This document shows, one piece after another, positions 1-10,856 of a stretch of 44,887 nt of DNA. Below the pieces are notes generated by a model. That model ran no database searches and was not told the DNA's origin. It saw only the letters and a list, made by a program, of their open reading frames with translations. Location: contig JALMLS010000599.1 in NCBI GenBank assembly GCA_038496445.1, forward strand, positions 1 through 44,887, given 5' to 3'. Within the stretch, counting starts at the first letter, position 1. Every line of letters begins with the position of its first letter. The translations under genes and the position numbers were made by a program. This stretch comes from Trichosphaerium sp. ATCC 40318. Taxonomy: Eukaryota > Discosea > Flabellinia > Trichosidae.

Positions 1-368
1 AAATTATTTGACAGTAATCACGATGCCAGTATTTGCACTTGCTTATTGGCTGTAACAAATCTTGCATACCTACGTTGTACCAATCAGAGAAGAGGTGCAC
101 GCGCAATACCATTGCCGCCTCTTCAAAGCTACTCGTTTTTGGTCAAGTGTCAAGTTGCGTTGCGTTTCTTGATGTTTAGGCGCTTAAAGTCACGTCAGAA
201 CTTTTAGCTAATTTTTACACTGTCATTTGAGCTTTAATGTCTGTTTTAAAGAAAACGTACGGCAGCGGTTCGTTTTATATCTGCTTGGAACGTTTTCTTA
301 CGTTGTCGAGTTTGTTTAGTACAATTAGCGATATTTAATTGCAAAGCATCCCTAATGAATCGAGCCAT
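1..368 (-). pseudogene. 5' part of repeat-nuclease gene, inverted copy, frameshifted and cut by window edge
   Basis: This is the inverted duplicate of the 5' end of the gene at 8779-10729. The ATG is the complement of 366-368, and the first exon encodes the same basic, Arg/Lys-rich N-terminus. In the second exon the left copy has gcaacgcaact where the right copy has gcaacgcaaact, and agctttga where the right copy has agcttttga, so the frame is lost before the first DWYNV repeat. The rest lies outside the window. The breaks may be sequencing errors rather than real mutations. Confidence 0.6.
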
Positions 369-619
369 GCGAATGACGGCGATACAGCACAATCATTACG
401 TTATTGAGATAAATTCTACAATACACACTATTCAGCTCAAGTACCTGGCGAGATATGTAGTGTTAAAGCCTATAAACGACCCAGCAATGTCTGGGTCAAC
501 TAATATCAGCAAACTGTATTCACAGAACCTGACAACTTCAAAACCTACACAACGAACATGTTGTCAACAGTGCATTAAGTCGTGTTACTATTATATTTTA
601 TTGAGCTTTGCTGTTGGTA

Positions 620-888
620 TTACATTAGTTCGTTAACCCAGCGAACAAATGGCTTTGTACTTGGACCAACTGTTACATTCTTAGTATTAACAATGCTGAG
701 CATACGTGACATGACATTAAAATTAATATCAAAAACTTTCCAACGGAAATCTTCATGTGCATTCTCTGCAACAAACTTCCAGCAGTGTTCATGTAATTCT
801 GAAGGTGCTGTATAAATTGCTTTCTTGTGTTATTATCAATAATTTTAAACTCCTCTCTAAGCAAATACATTGTAAGCACAAAAGAGAT
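620..888 (-). pseudogene. Partial unknown ORF, frameshifted inverted copy
   Basis: This is the reverse complement of the partial ORF at 8259-8527. One A is missing from an AAA run near 825 (cacaagaaag against cacaaagaaag), so the frame breaks about 20 codons after the junction. The downstream part (stop complement at 620-622) matches the right copy. No family is recognised. It begins at the duplication junction, so its true N-terminus is unknown. Confidence 0.45.
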
Positions 889-897
889 CAACACGAG

Positions 898-1757
898 AAA
901 AATAGAACAAATTTCTTGGGTGAGATAAGCAACGGTTTAACATTACAACCCCGATGCCTGGTAAGATTATTATTTCAAGACACGTTGTTAAATATTATAA
1001 TTTAAGGTATCGCGTATTACGGACCAATTAAGGGCATATGGAGGGTACAGGATTTACTACAGTATTGGCCTCACGTTCTTGGTAACATTGAGCCTAACTT
1101 AAAATGGCAATGGCATCGTTTTGGGTTCCTTGGAAAACATGCAGAGCAAAGGTTAGTAAATGACATATCATTTAGTGATGGGGCTAAGTGGATATTCTTA
1201 GGGCATTGGCACAGTGTTATCAGGGAGATATTTCCACAAGCGGAGGTAATAGAAGAAGCAACAATAGGTTTACAAGGAATGAATTATACGCGGATATCTG
1301 TTGATATTTATGTACCACAATATAGCTTAGCTATAGAGTATCAAGGTGTACAAAATTATAGTGATACATTCAAATGGCATAGTGGGATGCAAATCTCAGA
1401 AATACAAAAAATCCGAGATATGGAAAAGAATCAACAGTGTAAAAATGCGAGTACGTTTGGAACCACTTTGTCCTCTACAGATGTTGTTAGCAACTCACCT
1501 TGTATTTATTAGATATACACCTTGTTCCTATCCCGTATTGGTGGTCTCCAGGTGATATAGGGGCGCTTATTGCAACAATGATGTACTACTATCCAGATCT
1601 TGGATTGGAAATACCAAGTGGTGCTGTTCCTTTGCTTGAGGAGCCTCAGGATAACAAACGTGAGTATTTTAAGTTTATCAAGATAGCTTTACTTACTCAC
1701 TACCGATTAGGTAGCCCACTCATGGTGCCTCCTGCAGAAATGAACACATTTGCATAA
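898..1757 (+). pseudogene. Truncated, frameshifted copy of repeat-nuclease gene 1
   Basis: Only the 3' part of the gene is present: the last repeat exons and the nuclease domain, joined at 898 to the inverted A arm. Compared with 8779-10729, single-base changes disturb the exon beginning YRVSTDQL (a C is lost near 1015, extra bases lie near 1048-1055), and an extra T near 1217 breaks the exon encoding the nuclease domain. From 1279 the nuclease frame can be read again, with the motif AIEYQGVQNY. The stop at 1755-1757 corresponds to that of the intact copy. Confidence 0.75.
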
Positions 1758-1884
1758 AGGGAATAATTTTATTCAAACCACTAAACCTTAATTCAACATT
1801 CCATTTTATTACGAATTATAGTTTTATTCTTGTGTTAGTCTCTTGTTGTCCTTCATTTGTACTGGCTTTGTAAATATTATAAGA

Positions 1885-3239
1885 TTACAAGTACTTCATG
1901 TGGAATTCAATATGCTCTTGTATGAATGTAGAAATAAAGAAGTAGCTATGATCATAACCATCTTGCATCCTGGAAAATGTACAATCAGAAAAAAATAAAT
2001 GAAATCAAAAGCTGTACCTGACATCCAATGCAACATTTGTATTTCCTTTAGCGGCAGCCTTAAACAAATGTAAAAATCTACAACAAGTACAGACAATAGA
2101 CTTACAGTAAGGTTTTCAGGTAACAGTTGCTTCTTCCCCAAGAAACCATCAACTGTACCCTACGCAAAGTTGTTACAACAAATACTGAGCCCTTCTTGGA
2201 TAATCCTGATCCTTCGTAAAAGAAAACTGTTCACGTGATTACCTGGTCAACAAGAATTGGTAGAGCGTCTCCTTCTCGTTTGTAACTCTTAATCAATTCG
2301 GTAGCATCATAAGCCTAAGTCAAGAGTAAGAATATTGGCGTTTTTTTTCAACCGAAATTTCAAAAACCAGAAAAATAGAGCACGTGCCTTCCAATCTTCT
2401 TTGTTGCTTCCAAGGTATCCCCCAAAGCATTTTTCGCCCCATGGGCAATTTACTGGGTTACTTATAGGAGCAAATGCGGAAACACTCTATACACAGTCGT
2501 GTGAGAGAACGTCGTGTGAAAAATAAAAATACCTTAAAAGTGTTTGTCTTTAAACCAATAATAAGAGCACCATGGCCGCCCATTGAATGTCCTGTGATAC
2601 CTTGCCTGTTAACGTCTACTGGTGCAAGAGATTCTACAACTTTTGGAAGCTCTTTTGTTATGTAGGAGTACATGCGATAATTTTTCCACTTTGGTTCAGT
2701 GGCGTCAACGTAGAAACCAGCGCCAGTGCCTAGACTGTTGTAAATAGATGTAAAATTGGTGTTCCTCTCCTAAGACGCTATGTAGTGCACACAAAAAGAT
2801 TTAAGCGGTAACGAAGTTGTGAATATAAACGTACCAAAGTCCCAACTCTCGTCTTCACCTTCAACGCCTAGTCCTCCTTTTGATAACAATAAGCGTTTAG
2901 AAAAAAAAAAAAACCGAATGACACGCACTTGGTGAAGTGTCTGGAGCGATTAGAATCAACCCTTTTCTGCAGCGTATTTCTGGGCACCTGCCTTTTGAAT
3001 AAAGTTTTGATCTGTGCACGTCAAGCCTGACAAGAAGTAGAGGACTGGGTAAGCTTTCGACGCCTAGGTATTTAGCTATTATTACGCCCAATAATACGTA
3101 CAGCGTCTTTATCATTAGAATCGAAAGGCAAATAGATGTGAAACTTCATTTTACAGCCGAGTTCGGTTGACATATGCTCATAGCGATCTACTGAACCTCC
3201 AAAGCAGCGTGTTGAGTCTAGTTGTTTAGGTGCTTCCAT
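1885..3239 (-). pseudogene. S-formylglutathione hydrolase, left copy with frameshift
   Basis: This is the duplicate of the intact gene at 10857-12211, with the same exon layout and the serine motif [10 protein letters not shown] at about 2580. One C is missing from a C run near 2961 (caaccctttt against caacccctttt). This shifts the frame inside the exon that encodes [12 protein letters not shown]. Otherwise the copy is nearly identical. If the missing base is a consensus error the gene is a functional second copy; if real, it is a young pseudogene. Confidence 0.75.
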
Positions 3240-3532
3240 TGTTTTTTGTAACTGAAAAAATACAGTTTAAGTCGCACCACGCCTTGTACCAAGTTAAAAG
3301 CCGTTAATAGTCCATGCACAGAGTGAAACTACTCACCAGAGATTGATCCACACGCAAATTAAGAGCACCTGTCAACCAACGTGAGCTATGCGTCATTTGA
3401 TGATTTATGCTTCGTATTTCATCAAGAGTGGCAGCCAATAGCAGTGGTACGCAATTGTAAAAAAATACCAATAATTAGCTCTTCTACGCTTAAATGCGCG
3501 TTTTATGTACTGCTGCTCATCAATTTGACTAG

Positions 3533-6170
3533 ATAAAGCATCCAAAAACCTTTTGAATGAGCGCTTCTTTTTTGATGTTACAATTGCACCCACATTCAAC
3601 CTTAAGACAATTGACGCGTGGTACAATGTAGTAAGCGCTGATTTTTTGGACGCAGGGTTCTTCAAATTCATAGACAGGTAATTTTTCAAAAAAGCTTGCC
3701 TACTCTCCAAGTGATCTCACTTTACCCACCAGATATGGTGGATCTCCATCCAAGTGTCTACAAAACGTGTACCCTGAATACGAGTGGATATCGTGGAAGT
3801 TCAAGTACGATACCATTTTATTGCAAATCACGTGACTACGTATTTGATACGTCTTCTTGACGACTATGTAATGACAGTATCGCTCAAGGGGTGGTCCGAG
3901 AGGCCATTGGGAAGATGTAAAATCTAGATTATCTAAACTAGAGGCAGTTGCAGAGGAACTTGAACTCAAAATCGTTGAAGACTGGTATAAGGTTAATATA
4001 AAAGCTTTTCGAAACGTTAGTGGTTCAGGAGTCTTGGCAAAGTACGCTTATGAAAACACCATAGATTAATGTTAATATCTTAAAAGAGATGGTGGATCCC
4101 TTATAAAATGCCTTGCAGAAATATATCCAAACTTTGAATGGATAGAAGACAATTTCAAGTGCGCTCATTGTCTTTGATTGTCAAAAAAATGTTGTTCCTT
4201 ACTTTTTCTTTTTTGTACTTTAGTATGGTGACACGAGGTCATTGGAGCGACCAAAACAATCTTGTAGATTTTTTTAATAAGGTTGGTGAAAAAGAGGGAA
4301 TAAAGGATTTAGATGGATGGTATGACCTATCACGTAAGGCCATGGAAAAACACAATATATTTCGGTTTATAAGGTAAACTATTTTTCTGATCCCTACCTG
4401 CTTTGTCATCATTTCATCGTGTCTAAGACTTCTTTGCATAGAAGTAAAAAGGGGTTACTGGATAAACTTATTAAAGTATTTCCTAATTACCGATGGCTCC
4501 CAGTAGAGTTTTGGGAAAGCAGGTTTCTTCTTATTTGCATTTTTCAACATTGAGTGACCTGTTGTTAGACGTGCGCCTGCTGGGTATTGGAACTCAATGG
4601 ATAATCAACGCGCTCAATTTGAGGTTATTGGCCGACTATCGGGGATCAAGACAATGGATGGTTGGTATAAGGTCCCACAAGAAAAAATACTCAGCGATCA
4701 ATCTTTGAACTCCATAATGATATCAAAGTGCGTCCCACAGTTTTTAACCAGTTGAATACTCAAATCTTGTCAGGTATAGTGGATATTTAGATAAGGCACT
4801 GATGAGGTTGTATCCTCATTACTCTTGGGATTCATCACAGTTCAAATCTAGACGTACTAAACACCGACAGCATATCAACATGCAAAGAATGATTTTCGAA
4901 AATATTGGTAAAGAACTGGGTGTTAAGATGCTAGATGATTGGCGGGATATACCTGCTACAGATATTGCAAAGAAAGGTGGATCAGGAATTGTTCAATTAA
5001 AGTACTACACTGCATAAAGAGAAGATGTAAACTGACTTGTTCAACAAAAGGTATAATTCGTCAAGGAACAAAATGTTACAAGGTCTTTATCCACAACATC
5101 CATGGAATTTTCCTGTCATTGAATACGTTGAAAAAGGCCACTGGTACGCTTAAACACTTACTGAACACCAAGTTTACATAATTCATTAACTAACTAGGCT
5201 CGACACAACAAATCAGCGCTCGTTTTTAACGAAAGCCACTAAAGCATTGAATATTACTAACAACGAACAATGGTGCCACCTTTTTTTATCTTTTCTTTTT
5301 CTTATTAATGGGTAAAGGTATCGTGTTTCAGAGGATCAAATACGCTCTTTAGGCGGTAAAGGATTACTTGCCTATTTCCCAAGAGTTCTAAGTGTACTTG
5401 ATTCTGAGTTTCCTTGGCAATGGCATAAGTTCTTACATAAAGCAAAAAGAGCACGACAAAGGTACAATATATTCAACACGTGTTGAGGCTTAATCTCATA
5501 TCAAAATTTGCAGGTGGCTTCGCCATAGTATCAAGAGAGTATTACCTTCTATTGAAGTATTAGAAGAGCATGCTATTGGTAGCATTAACGCATCTGGGAG
5601 CCCTTTGACAGTTGATGTATTTGTTCCAAAACATGACCTTGCTATTGAATATCAGGGTACGCATACTTGTTTGCCTGCAACGACTTATATGCTTTGTAAA
5701 GGAGAACATCACTATCACGAAAACATGGCTTACTCTCAACCAAAAGCGATGTATCTCCTACGTGATTTGAGAAAGCTCAGCATTGCAAAGACAATGGTAA
5801 GAAAAAGCAACTAAAGAGTTTTTCAGCTCAAACTTTAATTGAACTTCCTTAGGTATATGTTTGGTGCCTATACCATATTGGTGGCCTGGCGATTTAGATA
5901 CACTTGTAGCAACATTATTATATTTTAAGCCAGACCTTGAGGTTTCTCATAAAATCACTAAACACATTGAACCATTATGTGAAAAACCAGTTGAGAGTAT
6001 TCAGCCAGGTGACTCTCCAGGTACGCTTGATATCCTTTTTATTTCTTTTGTTTCTATCAAAAAGGGTTAAGGCACTTTACTAATGATTGTTCTTACAAGG
6101 TGAGAAACTAATGAAGCCTACTTCAAATACAAGAGATACATTTGTTGAAATGGTTATTCAATGTACATAA
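3533..6170 (+). pseudogene. Repeat-nuclease gene 2, left copy with frameshift
   Basis: This is the duplicate of 12505-15143, with the same series of repeat exons (each carrying a DWY-type motif) and the C-terminal nuclease with EYQG/EHHY. One T is missing near 5768 (cgtgatttgag against cgtgattttgag), which breaks the frame between the EHHY segment and the cysteine-containing segment. All other exons look open. The 5' end is as uncertain as in the right copy. Confidence 0.7.
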
Positions 6171-6664
6171 TCGACAAGGTTTGAAGTCATTGGCGGGTGT
6201 ACACACTATATACTTGTATGGGTTGTACTCAGATTACACTCGTGTTGAGGCATTAACTGGTGCACAGAATGTAATATACTAGCAAAATGCTCATTTTTTA
6301 ATCACAATGAGTTTGTTTATGCTTTGTGATAGAAAAAATTATTGTGCCACAAAAGTTAGTACCATGAACGCCCTTTAGTACCAATAACATTATATCTGGT
6401 TTCACTTTTTTTGCAGCACCGTTTTTGAAGTTGAAATTTATAAAACGTTTCTGTCATCAAGATATTTCCGCTGGATTATCCGCTTATTTCCTATTTTAAA
6501 AAACGGTACATGTGCCTTTTGTCTAGAAGTCTTGCCTGAGGCAAGGAGAGATAGTTTCCTATAGTTGAAACCGACACGGCCGCTCAGAAAAAAACCGGAA
6601 AATTCCGCGGAAAAGCTACCTTAACATCAAGTACATTATATCGTCATTAAACGAATATAAAAGT
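6171..6664. other. Intergenic region, left copy
   Basis: This 494-nt stretch lies between the repeat-nuclease gene and the DUF427 gene. It is a near-identical copy of 15144-15639. It is AT-rich apart from a short GC-rich patch (acacggccgctcag, ccgcgg) 60-120 nt before the DUF427 ATG that may belong to the promoter. No open frame with family resemblance was seen. Confidence 0.5.
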
Positions 6665-7419
6665 ATGGCAGATAGCACTTTGGTCGAAGTTGAAGGCATG
6701 ACGCTCCATTGGGGTGACGAAGTACCTAAAGTACGTGAAAACAGCTTGTAAACGCGCTATCAAATTGATACCGCCGTTTATTGTAAAGGTAAGGTTAAAC
6801 CTCGTATAGAACATTAAAGACATAGCTCTCAAGTACATAAAAGAAAATCCGGGTACACCATTGACATAGAGCCTTGTACAAAAACGTACGCAAGACGGTG
6901 CCCTCGAAACATGTCCCATTAATTCTTTATGAAGTGTATCAGTTGAAATAGATGGAGTAGTTGTCGCTGAAAGTAAAGAGGCTGTAGAAGTTCACGAAAC
7001 AGCGCATAAAATGGTAGGTCAACAACTGCAAAGAGTCTAGCAGCTACGCCAAATGGAGTAGTTAAGCTTCATTTGCGCTAGTAAAAGTTGCATGAAAAAA
7101 ACACGTGTTTAAATCGACTGTTGACTGGATTAACCTTAGGTTTATTACTTACCACGAAAGGATGTCAAGGGGAAATTTGACTCCAGGAAGGAACATACTG
7201 TGCGTATTCAACTGGTTTACAATATGATTTTTGACTTTCTGTTGTATTTAGAGTCACTGTCCTTTTAAGGGTATGGCGTCATACTATGATATAGATATAA
7301 ATGGTAAACAATACTCTAATGCTATTTGGAGCTATGAGACACCAATAGATAGTGTAAAAGGAATCAAGGATCTGGTTTCTTTCATGCCACAAGAAACGTT
7401 GAAATGGAAGGTTGAGTAG
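6665..7419 (+). CDS. DUF427-domain protein, left copy
   Basis: This is the duplicate of 15640-16396. The segment VSVEIDGVVVAESKEAVEV and the last exon, with CPFKGMASYY and a C-terminal KWKVE stop, are preserved. Small indels relative to the right copy fall near 6850 (ccgggt against cccgggt) and in an A run near 7090. The first lies in a stretch whose exon structure could not be resolved, so whether this copy is broken is unclear. Confidence 0.5.
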
Positions 7420-7547
7420 CCAGTGTTTAGTCTTGCATCTATTGTTACAATGTGTCAATGCTAGATATCTTTGTTTTTAATCACGTGAGCAATAAAGTAA
7501 AATAAATGGTGTTTGACAAACTTTGTTTATTGAAAGCAAAGCAAGAC

Positions 7548-8258
7548 TTAATGACACAAGTTTTGCATGGTTTCAGCTCCTTTTACTGGAGGAGATGTCG
7601 CTGAATTTTCTGTCACAAGCTTGATAGCAACATGGAAAGGATCATGGACTGTCTTAAAGATAGCGTCACCTTGTACGTTGTTCCAAAACTGAGCAACTTT
7701 AGGAGGAAGTTGATCATCGTATTTTCCAACATAAACACTCTGAGCAAGAGATGAAGCTAGTACCAATCAGCTATACTTAAGTTCATTCCAACAAGCCAAT
7801 GAGAATCTTTAAAGTAATTGTCATTATTAAAAAGATAGCTAAACAGAAAAGTCAGGAATAAAAACCACCTCTGAGAATACTCACCTCATCATGTAGTTTG
7901 TTATGTATTTCTCTTACTTTGCCAGTGTCTTTTTCCTTTACTTTGAGAACTGTAGGTCCAAAGAAATGATCATATGCTAGAGTGTTGAAGTCACAACAAC
8001 ATTTCCTCATATACGACCTCATAAACACTGTCAATCTGTTTGATAATACTTAGCTTAACACTGCCACGTAACAGTCGTTTTCCTTGATAGCGATTCCAGG
8101 CAGTAACTGGATAATAGCAAACTCGATTTTTTGATGTCAACAAATACCTTTCAAGTCAGGATATAAACTTACTGATGCCATGAACAAAAATACCTTGCTA
8201 TTGCATTTGAAGTGCGCAAAACAAATAGAGTCTTCATCCTTTAAAACGGGTCATTTTA
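7548..8258 (-). pseudogene. Glutathione S-transferase, 5'-truncated copy
   Basis: This is the left copy of the GST gene at 16525-17423. The C-terminal all-helical domain is present, but the first exon, with the N-terminal thioredoxin-fold domain, is cut off at the junction with block A near 8260. Numerous one-base indels between 7850 and 8250, and one near 7765 (accaatcag against accaaatcag), break the frame. It cannot encode a complete GST as written. Confidence 0.8.
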
Positions 8259-8527
8259 TCTCTTTTGTGCTTACAATGTATTTGCTTAGAGAGGAGTTTA
8301 AAATTATTGATAATAACACAAAGAAAGCAATTTATACAGCACCTTCAGAATTACATGAACACTGCTGGAAGTTTGTTGCAGAGAATGCACATGAAGATTT
8401 CCGTTGGAAAGTTTTTGATATTAATTTTAATGTCATGTCACGTATGCTCAGCATTGTTAATACTAAGAATGTAACAGTTGGTCCAAGTACAAAGCCATTT
8501 GTTCGCTGGGTTAACGAACTAATGTAA
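8259..8527 (+). CDS. 3' end of an unrecognised gene, N-terminus lost at the junction
   Basis: The open frame extends from the duplication junction to the stop at 8525-8527. It encodes about 88 residues with features such as YLLREEFKIIDNN, HCWKFVAENAHEDFRWKVF and a C-terminal FVRWVNELM. Composition and continuous frame look like genuine coding sequence, but no family is recognised. The ORF can be extended upstream to 8180, but that part is antisense to the GST fragment and is unlikely to be real. The frame ends 251 nt before the ATG of the next gene on the same strand. Confidence 0.4.
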
Positions 8528-9148
8528 TACCAACAGCAAAGCTCAATAAAATATAATAGTAACACGACTTAATGCACTGTTGACAACATGTTCGTTGTGT
8601 AGGTTTTGAAGTTGTCAGGTTCTGTGAATACAGTTTGCTGATATTAGTTGACCCAGACATTGCTGGGTCGTTTATAGGCTTTAACACTACATATCTCGCC
8701 AGGTACTTGAGCTGAATAGTGTGTATTGTAGAATTTATCTCAATAACGTAATGATTGTGCTGTATCGCCGTCATTCGCATGGCTCGATTCATTAGGGATG
8801 CTTTGCAATTAAATATCGCTAATTGTACTAAACAAACTCGACAACGTAAGAAAACGTTCCAAGCAGATATAAAACGAACCGCTGCCGTACGTTTTCTTTA
8901 AAACAGACATTAAAGCTCAAATGACAGTGTAAAAATTAGCTAAAAGTTCTGACGTGACTTTAAGCGCCTAAACATCAAGAAACGCAACGCAAACTTGACA
9001 CTTGACCAAAAACGAGTAGCTTTTGAAGAGGCGGCAATGGTATTGCGCGTGCACCTCTTCTCTGATTGGTACAACGTAGGTATGCAAGATTTGGTACGAG
9101 CCAATAAGCAAGTGCAATACTGGCACGTGATTAGCTGTCAAATAATTT
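8259..9148 (+). repeat. Block A (right arm of the inverted pair)
   Basis: The reverse complement of this block forms 1-888. It begins at atctcttttgtgc, directly after the broken GST of block B1, and continues without a break into the rest of repeat-nuclease gene 1 and block B2, so this side appears to be the native arrangement. It carries a partial unknown ORF and the 5' end of gene 1. Confidence 0.93.
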
Positions 9149-10729
9149 TGCAACTAAAATTTACAATTAGGGAGAATCGTAGTGGGCTGATTACAACTTA
9201 TCTATTCGAGATTTATCCTGACTACAACTGGGACTCATGGAAATTCAAGTACATTTAAAAAGTGAAAGTAGAGCATGTGTTAACAAGAACACAGGGTTGT
9301 ACCTACTGAGTTTTGGAGTGATCGATTTAATTGCCTTGCTTGTCTCAATTATATTGGTGGTCTATTGAATGTTAAGGTTCTAGAAGATTGGAATACTATT
9401 AGTGCACAAGATTTCGCAAAGCATGGGGCAGGAAAATTGCTCAGGTTCGCCATTGACAAGTAGAAAAAAGCTAAAAGTATAACGTGTTTAGTCACTTCGA
9501 CAGCAGTATTGTGGCTTGTCTAGAGTACGCTTTTCCACATTATCAGTGGAAGTCGCAAGTAAGAAGGACAGGTGAGATATATTGGAGTGATACAAAGAAA
9601 CAGTCAAAGAGACTTGAAGTGATTGGACAGCGTCTTGGTATGAAGACACTAGATGATTGGTATAAAATAGAAAAACGACAAATAGTTAGGATGAGTTCAC
9701 GTGAGATGTTGTACGTGAAATCTATTTACGTGATTGACTGCGCCTTTTCTCACTTGTTTGTAATAGAAATGTTCATAATGGATCTGTGTATAATTGTTTA
9801 CAGACAGCCTTTCCTTCATACGAGTGGAGCCCTTATAAATTTAGAAAGAAAGCCTTTTGGCAGACTTCAAAAAATAGAACAAATTTCTTGGGTGAGATAA
9901 AGCAACGATTTAACATTACCAACCCCGATGCCTGGTAAGACTTATTATTTCAAGACACGTTGTAAATATTATAATTTAAGGTATCGCGTATCTACGGACC
10001 AATTAAGGGCATATGGAGGTACAGGATTACTACAGTATTGGCCTCACGTTCTTGGTAACATTGAGCCTAACTTTAAATGGCAATGGCATCGTTTTGGGTT
10101 CCTTGGAAAACATGCAGAGCAAAGGTTAGTAAATGACATATCATTTAGTGATGGGGCTAAGTGGATATTCTTAGGGCATTGGCACAGTGTATCAGGGAGA
10201 TATTTCCACAAGCGGAGGTAATAGAAGAAGCAACAATAGGTTTACAAGGAATGAATTATACGCGGATATCTGTTGATATTTATGTACCACAATATAGCTT
10301 AGCTATAGAGTATCAAGGTGTACAACATTATAGTGATACATTCAAATGGCATAGTGGGATGCAAATCTCAGAAATACAAAAAATCCGAGATATGGAAAAG
10401 AATCAACAGTGTAAAAATGCGAGTACGTTTGGAACCACTTTGTCCTCTACAGATGTTGTTAGCAACTCACCTTGTATTTATTAGATATACACCTTGTTCC
10501 TATCCCGTATTGGTGGTCTCCAGGTGATATAGGGGCGCTTATTGCAACAATGATGTACTACTATCCAGATCTTGGATTGGAAATACCAAGTGGTGCTGTT
10601 CCTTTGCTTGAGGAGCCTCAGGATAACAAACGTGAGTATTTTAAGTTTATCAAGATAGCTTTACTTACTCACTACCGATTAGGTAGCCCACTCATGGTGC
10701 CTCCTGCAGAAATGAACACATTTGCATAA
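8779..10729 (+). CDS. Repeat protein with C-terminal restriction-endonuclease-like domain (gene 1)
   Basis: This is a multi-exon gene encoding roughly 460 residues. The first exon (MARFIRDALQ...) is basic and could be a targeting or DNA-contacting segment. It is followed by about five repeats of roughly 60 residues, with consensus YPxYxW..., an FW or YW, a helix, LxxKxxDDWYxI and GGxGLL. Examples are FSDWYNV, IYPDYNW, KVLEDWNTI, FPHYQW, KTLDDWYKI and FPSYEW. The C-terminal domain has SVDIYVPQ, AIEYQGVQHY, a RDMEKNQQCK helix and HLVPIPYWW, which match the D...ExQ...K layout of PD-(D/E)xK/Vsr-like nucleases. Introns mostly separate repeat halves at corresponding points. One intron (10127-10171) lies just before the nuclease exon. 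It is convergent with the hydrolase gene, 127 nt away. DNA cleavage is inferred from the fold only. Confidence 0.72.
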
Positions 10730-10856
10730 AGGGAATAATTTTATTCAAACCACTAAACCTTAATTCAACATTCCATTTTATTACGAATTATAGTTTTATT
10801 CTTGTGTTAGTCTCTTGTTGTCCTTCATTTGTACTGGCTTTGTAAATATTATAAGA

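Larger units (their letters stand above)
1..888 (-). repeat. Inverted copy of block A (left arm)
   Basis: This stretch is the reverse complement of 8259-9148 apart from a few one-base differences. It runs off the left edge of the window, so the full arm is longer. Its right end is the shared string gcacaaaagagat, after which nine unmatched bases (889-897) lead into block B1. Compared with the right-hand copy it lacks single bases in short homopolymers, and these break the reading frames it carries. Confidence 0.93.
898..8260 (+). repeat. Direct copy B1 of the 7.36-kb block B
   Basis: This block matches 9869-17234 in the same orientation, with an offset of about 8972 nt that drifts by a few bases through small indels. 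The central part is almost identical. Differences cluster near both ends (about 960-1220 and 7850-8260). The block starts inside a repeat-nuclease exon and ends inside the first exon of the GST gene, so both of those genes are truncated in this copy. Confidence 0.95.

Noticed and set aside
355-636. 93-codon frame on the plus strand, repeated in reverse at 8511-8792
   Set aside because: It overlaps antisense to the start of the repeat-nuclease gene and to the spacer. Its presence in both places only reflects the inverted duplication.
3405-3969. Minus-strand frames of 101 and 89 codons (also at 12377-12941)
   Set aside because: They are antisense to the early repeat exons of gene 2, where the plus strand carries the conserved DAWYNV and YPEYEW motifs.
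8656-8675. Hairpin gacccag-acattg-ctgggtc
   Set aside because: A single 7-bp stem in a gene spacer; too short to call a functional element.
1-9148. Blocks A' and A as terminal inverted repeats of a giant mobile element enclosing B1
   Set aside because: The arms contain ordinary gene parts, the boundaries fall inside genes, no target duplication or transposase is linked to them, and A continues smoothly into native sequence on the right.
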